Positions 61,486 to 64,000 of a DNA stretch of 64,000 nt are shown one piece after another. The position numbers and the translations under genes were made by a program. This DNA is from Leptospira licerasiae serovar Varillal str. VAR 010 (GTDB taxonomy: Bacteria; Spirochaetota; Leptospiria; Leptospirales; Leptospiraceae), in the NCBI RefSeq assembly GCF_000244755.1, contig NZ_AHOO02000007.1, forward strand, positions 1 through 64,000, written 5' to 3'. The stretch's first letter is position 1. The number at the start of each line of letters is the position of its first letter. The notes under the pieces were generated by a model. It did not search any database and was not told the origin of the DNA. It saw only the letters and a program-made list of their open reading frames with translations.

Positions 61486-63151
61486 ATCGATCGAGATAAA
61501 GGCGAAAGTCAAACCTGACCTAAATAATTTCGATAAAGAATTCGATCGAATTTCCAAACGTGGAAAGAAAGGTATCGATGTAAAAATTCGTCCTCCTAAG
61601 GAAAAGTCTAAGTCAGCCAAGAAAAAGAAAGAAAATTTAAGTTCGTACTATTCTTCGGGTTCAAGTGCCGGTTCCAATACAATTGCAGTCGGTTCTGATT
61701 TAGATGAAACTCAACGCGGTGGTTTTGCAGGGGTCATTGAACGAAAACTTTCCGCATATAAAGAGATCCGAGAGAAATTCAAAAAGAAAGAAAAGAATGA
61801 AGATAGCTCGGAATATAAATTCGGAACAGAAAACGGATTAGGTTCTCTAGGAAAATCAGGTCTTTCAAGTGGAAAGATTGATAAAGCAGAAATAAAAATC
61901 CAAACTGCTCATTTCGATAAAATTGGATCTGGATTTGGAAACTTTGGCGGTAGATCTGATCCAAACAATCCAGGAAGTCAAGTGGGTGGGGGAGGACAAG
62001 GAGATCGATTAAGTACGATCGGTCAAGCCTTACCGTATATAGGTGCTGGCATTGCGATCGCTGGGGGAATCGCAAAGATCGTTTCTGCAGTAGGTGAACA
62101 ATATACCGCTGCCATGCAAAGCCAAGCCTCAACTTATGGAGCAACTGGAAGATACATTGGCGGGGGTGGAGGTTTATTTGCAAACGCGGAAGTCGCTCAA
62201 TCGAATTTAGCCCGAGGAAGAATCACCGGCGAAAGTATATATGGAAAAGGAAACCTTGCAGATGAAGAGATAATGCGTTTTTCTGCCTCGCAAGGAAAAA
62301 GTCTAAACGAAATCGTTACTCAACTAGAAACGATTCGAAAAGAGAATAAGAATTTAGATATAGGTTATCTTCGAGGTGGAGCTAATGCGACAGGATTTTC
62401 TAATTTAAGACAATCCGAATATATTTCTAAACTTGCTCAAATTTCAGAGAATTTAAGGGGACGAGGTTATTCGGGAGAAACAGAAGGATTTACTAGATTT
62501 GCCGCTGGTATAACGAGAGAGAGTGGGAGCATGGACCCATCGAGAAGACTTTCCTTAGCGGATGAACTTTCAAATCAAGGAAGACAAGGTGTTTTTGGAG
62601 GTGGGATTACCGGTGCTCTAAGTATGGCGGAAGCTATAAAAGCCAATAAGGGAGATTTCTTTGCTGCAATGCGGGAATCCGAAAAAGATCCCGGCAAATA
62701 TGTTTCATCCGCTTTAAATTCTTTAGATCCACTCACTCGGGGAATATTAGGAAAAATGGAAGGTCGTAGTTTTACGGAATCCGAAAACCTAAAATTTTCT
62801 CAGAATAATTTTGGAAGAGACAATAGTCCTATCCAGGCAGGTGAAAATAAAGTTACCTATTTAGACAATTTAAAGAAAGAAGAGTTTGCAGCATACGGGG
62901 GAGGGGCTGCCCAAATCGGGTACGATCTAAACAAGGCAATGCTTGATCTATTTAAAGATAATCAAGCTGTGTTCAACAAAGTCGTGGACGGAATTAAAGT
63001 TTTAGAAAATATTTCCCTACCTTTAATTGCAGGAACGATTAACGGGTTAAGGGCAACTTTAGAAATGGCCGTCGGAGGTATATCTTCTTTGAAGGATGCA
63101 GTAATTCAATCCGCAATGGGAGGAAACACCCTGAAAATTAAATCCAGATAA
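61478..63151 (+). CDS. Tail tape measure protein
   Basis: A 557-aa protein right after the chaperone. Basic N-terminus (SIEIKAKVKPDLNNFDKEFDRI), Gly/Ser-rich spacers, a hydrophobic helix near 190-215 (IGQALPYIGAGIAIAGGIAKIVSAVGEQYTAAM), long helical body and a second hydrophobic part near the end (ISLPLIAGTINGLRATLEMAVGGI). Length sets tail length, so a fairly short contractile tail is expected. Confidence 0.78.
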   Translation: MNESIEIKAKVKPDLNNFDKEFDRISKRGKKGIDVKIRPPKEKSKSAKKKKENLSSYYSSGSSAGSNTIAVGSDLDETQRGGFAGVIERKLSAYKEIREKFKKKEKNEDSSEYKFGTENGLGSLGKSGLSSGKIDKAEIKIQTAHFDKIGSGFGNFGGRSDPNNPGSQVGGGGQGDRLSTIGQALPYIGAGIAIAGGIAKIVSAVGEQYTAAMQSQASTYGATGRYIGGGGGLFANAEVAQSNLARGRITGESIYGKGNLADEEIMRFSASQGKSLNEIVTQLETIRKENKNLDIGYLRGGANATGFSNLRQSEYISKLAQISENLRGRGYSGETEGFTRFAAGITRESGSMDPSRRLSLADELSNQGRQGVFGGGITGALSMAEAIKANKGDFFAAMRESEKDPGKYVSSALNSLDPLTRGILGKMEGRSFTESENLKFSQNNFGRDNSPIQAGENKVTYLDNLKKEEFAAYGGGAAQIGYDLNKAMLDLFKDNQAVFNKVVDGIKVLENISLPLIAGTINGLRATLEMAVGGISSLKDAVIQSAMGGNTLKIKSR

Positions 63152-63167
63152 GATTCCTTTTTCCCCA

Positions 63168-63174
63168 CCGATTA
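63168..63174 (+). promoter_or_regulatory. CCGATTA element before the 129-aa virion gene
   Basis: CCGATTATA, one mismatch to CCGATAA, 31 nt before ATG 63199. Confidence 0.4.
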
Positions 63175-63198
63175 TATGTTTTAAAACAAAATGGATGA

Positions 63199-63588
63199 AT
63201 GGAATATCATCGCATTCATTTTGATTTACTAACTAGAGATGGAGTCGCCGTTGAAAGACTTCTCGAAAAATTCGAAAAAGAATACGCAGTTCAAGAACCT
63301 CAAAGGTTAACTAAGAATATTACGCAAACGGATAACCTAGTAGATATTCCTATTCCATTAGGAATCGAATTTAAGTACGTAATCATACTTGCGACTTACA
63401 AAGAAAATGACACTGCCATCGCAGTCAAAGCATCCGACCCCGCTCCTGTTAAAGTACGTTTAAACGGTTCCTCAGACGAAATAGAATTAACGGAAGGATT
63501 CTTAGCCTGGACTGGTAGTTTGAATTCCTTACGAGTTTCTACGCAGTACTCCACGAATAAAATTCGCGTGGAAGTTTACCTCGGATAA
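63199..63588 (+). CDS. Hypothetical virion protein
   Basis: A 129-aa protein: an alpha N-terminus (MEYHRIHFDLLTRDGVAVERLLEKFEKEYA), then beta strands (FKYVIILATYKENDTAIAVKASDPAPVKVRLNG). Stop and next start share the A of TAATG. Position after the tape measure suggests a tail or fibre-related component. No family recognised. Confidence 0.5.
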   Translation: MEYHRIHFDLLTRDGVAVERLLEKFEKEYAVQEPQRLTKNITQTDNLVDIPIPLGIEFKYVIILATYKENDTAIAVKASDPAPVKVRLNGSSDEIELTEGFLAWTGSLNSLRVSTQYSTNKIRVEVYLG

Positions 63589-64000
63589 TGGGAAAGGTCT
63601 TCGATTTTTCTCTATTTGGAGTCGGCTCCAAAATCCGATTCGGAAGACGAGGAGCACAATTAAAATATAATTCTTCATCTATAGAAGTCAGAAACCCGGA
63701 TGATTCTGATTTCGCTACCTTGAAAGTTGCGTCACCTTCGGACAATAAAGATGCAGTAAATCTTGAATATTTACGAAGCGAAGTTTTAGCAAATTGGAAT
63801 GTTCCTGTTCAGAACATTTCCGAACTACAAGCTATACCAGCGAATAACAGAAATGATAAACAAATTCGAGAAGTAGAAGACGAACTCGCGTTTTATCAGT
63901 TTGATGCACAATCTCTTTTAGTTGTTCCTGATCCAATAGATTCACTTCGAGTAATTAAACCTAATGATCTTTCTACCCCCTCTCCTGGAAGGTGGATAAA
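63588..64000 (+). CDS. Partial tail-fibre/virion protein, runs off the window
   Basis: An open frame from ATG 63588 with no stop by 64000 (137 codons). The N-terminus contains VGSKIRFGRRGAQLKYNSSSIEVRNPDDSDFATL followed by VASPSDNKDAVNLEYLRSEV, a motif common at the attachment ends of fibre proteins (IEVRN...F..L.VA.P...DAVN..YL). Translationally coupled to the preceding gene. Its C-terminus is outside the window. Confidence 0.6.
   Translation, partial: MGKVFDFSLFGVGSKIRFGRRGAQLKYNSSSIEVRNPDDSDFATLKVASPSDNKDAVNLEYLRSEVLANWNVPVQNISELQAIPANNRNDKQIREVEDELAFYQFDAQSLLVVPDPIDSLRVIKPNDLSTPSPGRWI

Overview
The window most likely comes from a Leptospira genome. It has roughly 40% GC, spirochaete-type lipoproteins with loose lipoboxes, a protein resembling the Leptospira-restricted large structural family TIGR04388, and a contractile-tailed phage carried with plasmid-type rep/parAB genes, the lifestyle established for Leptospira phage LE1. 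The species cannot be told by eye. Position 1 is probably a physical contig end, because the first 19 bases match the 3' end of the 454 Titanium paired-end linker (loxP-derived). The first gene is therefore truncated, and single-base homopolymer errors have to be considered elsewhere.

Bases 1-19450 encode envelope functions. Two leftward genes include the TIGR04388-like protein. A rightward lipoprotein, TolC-like and RND-adaptor cluster (3622-7163) meets, tail to tail, a leftward seven-gene unit (18606 to 7166): TPR lipoprotein, SurA-N-like lipoprotein, TPR lipoprotein, two Ig-like (Big_5-type) lipoproteins and two RND permeases. A divergent MORN-repeat membrane protein follows.

Bases 19772-64000 are a phage-plasmid or prophage. 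Its control and maintenance region (19772-30147) holds three related HTH repressor-like proteins, a winged-helix Rep-like protein with a structured leader, a small RHH-type protein, ParA, ParB, a perfect 20-bp palindromic parS-like site present twice, an orphan 7TM protein, a DNA methyltransferase and a ParB/XRE fusion. Packaging and virion genes follow: terminase, MuF-like minor head protein, two polyvalent proteins (pyrophosphatase-like plus ParB; methylase plus metallopeptidase), baseplate (J, gpI-like, LysM/gp46-like, spike, hub), prohead protease, scaffold-like protein, major capsid, neck genes, sheath, tube, frameshifted tail-assembly chaperone, tape measure and fibre-like genes. No integrase, portal or lysis gene was recognised.

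The most unusual content is an AT-rich three-gene cassette at 40783-42704, inserted between tail genes on the opposite strand. It encodes a putative graspetide (omega-ester RiPP) precursor with three TKT...E(T/E)D(D/E) core repeats, an MvdD-type ATP-grasp ligase, and a membrane protein. Reading the gaps also shows a recurring CCGATA element about 30-35 nt upstream of the first gene of many virion transcription units. It resembles a sigma-28 -10 box and is a candidate late promoter.
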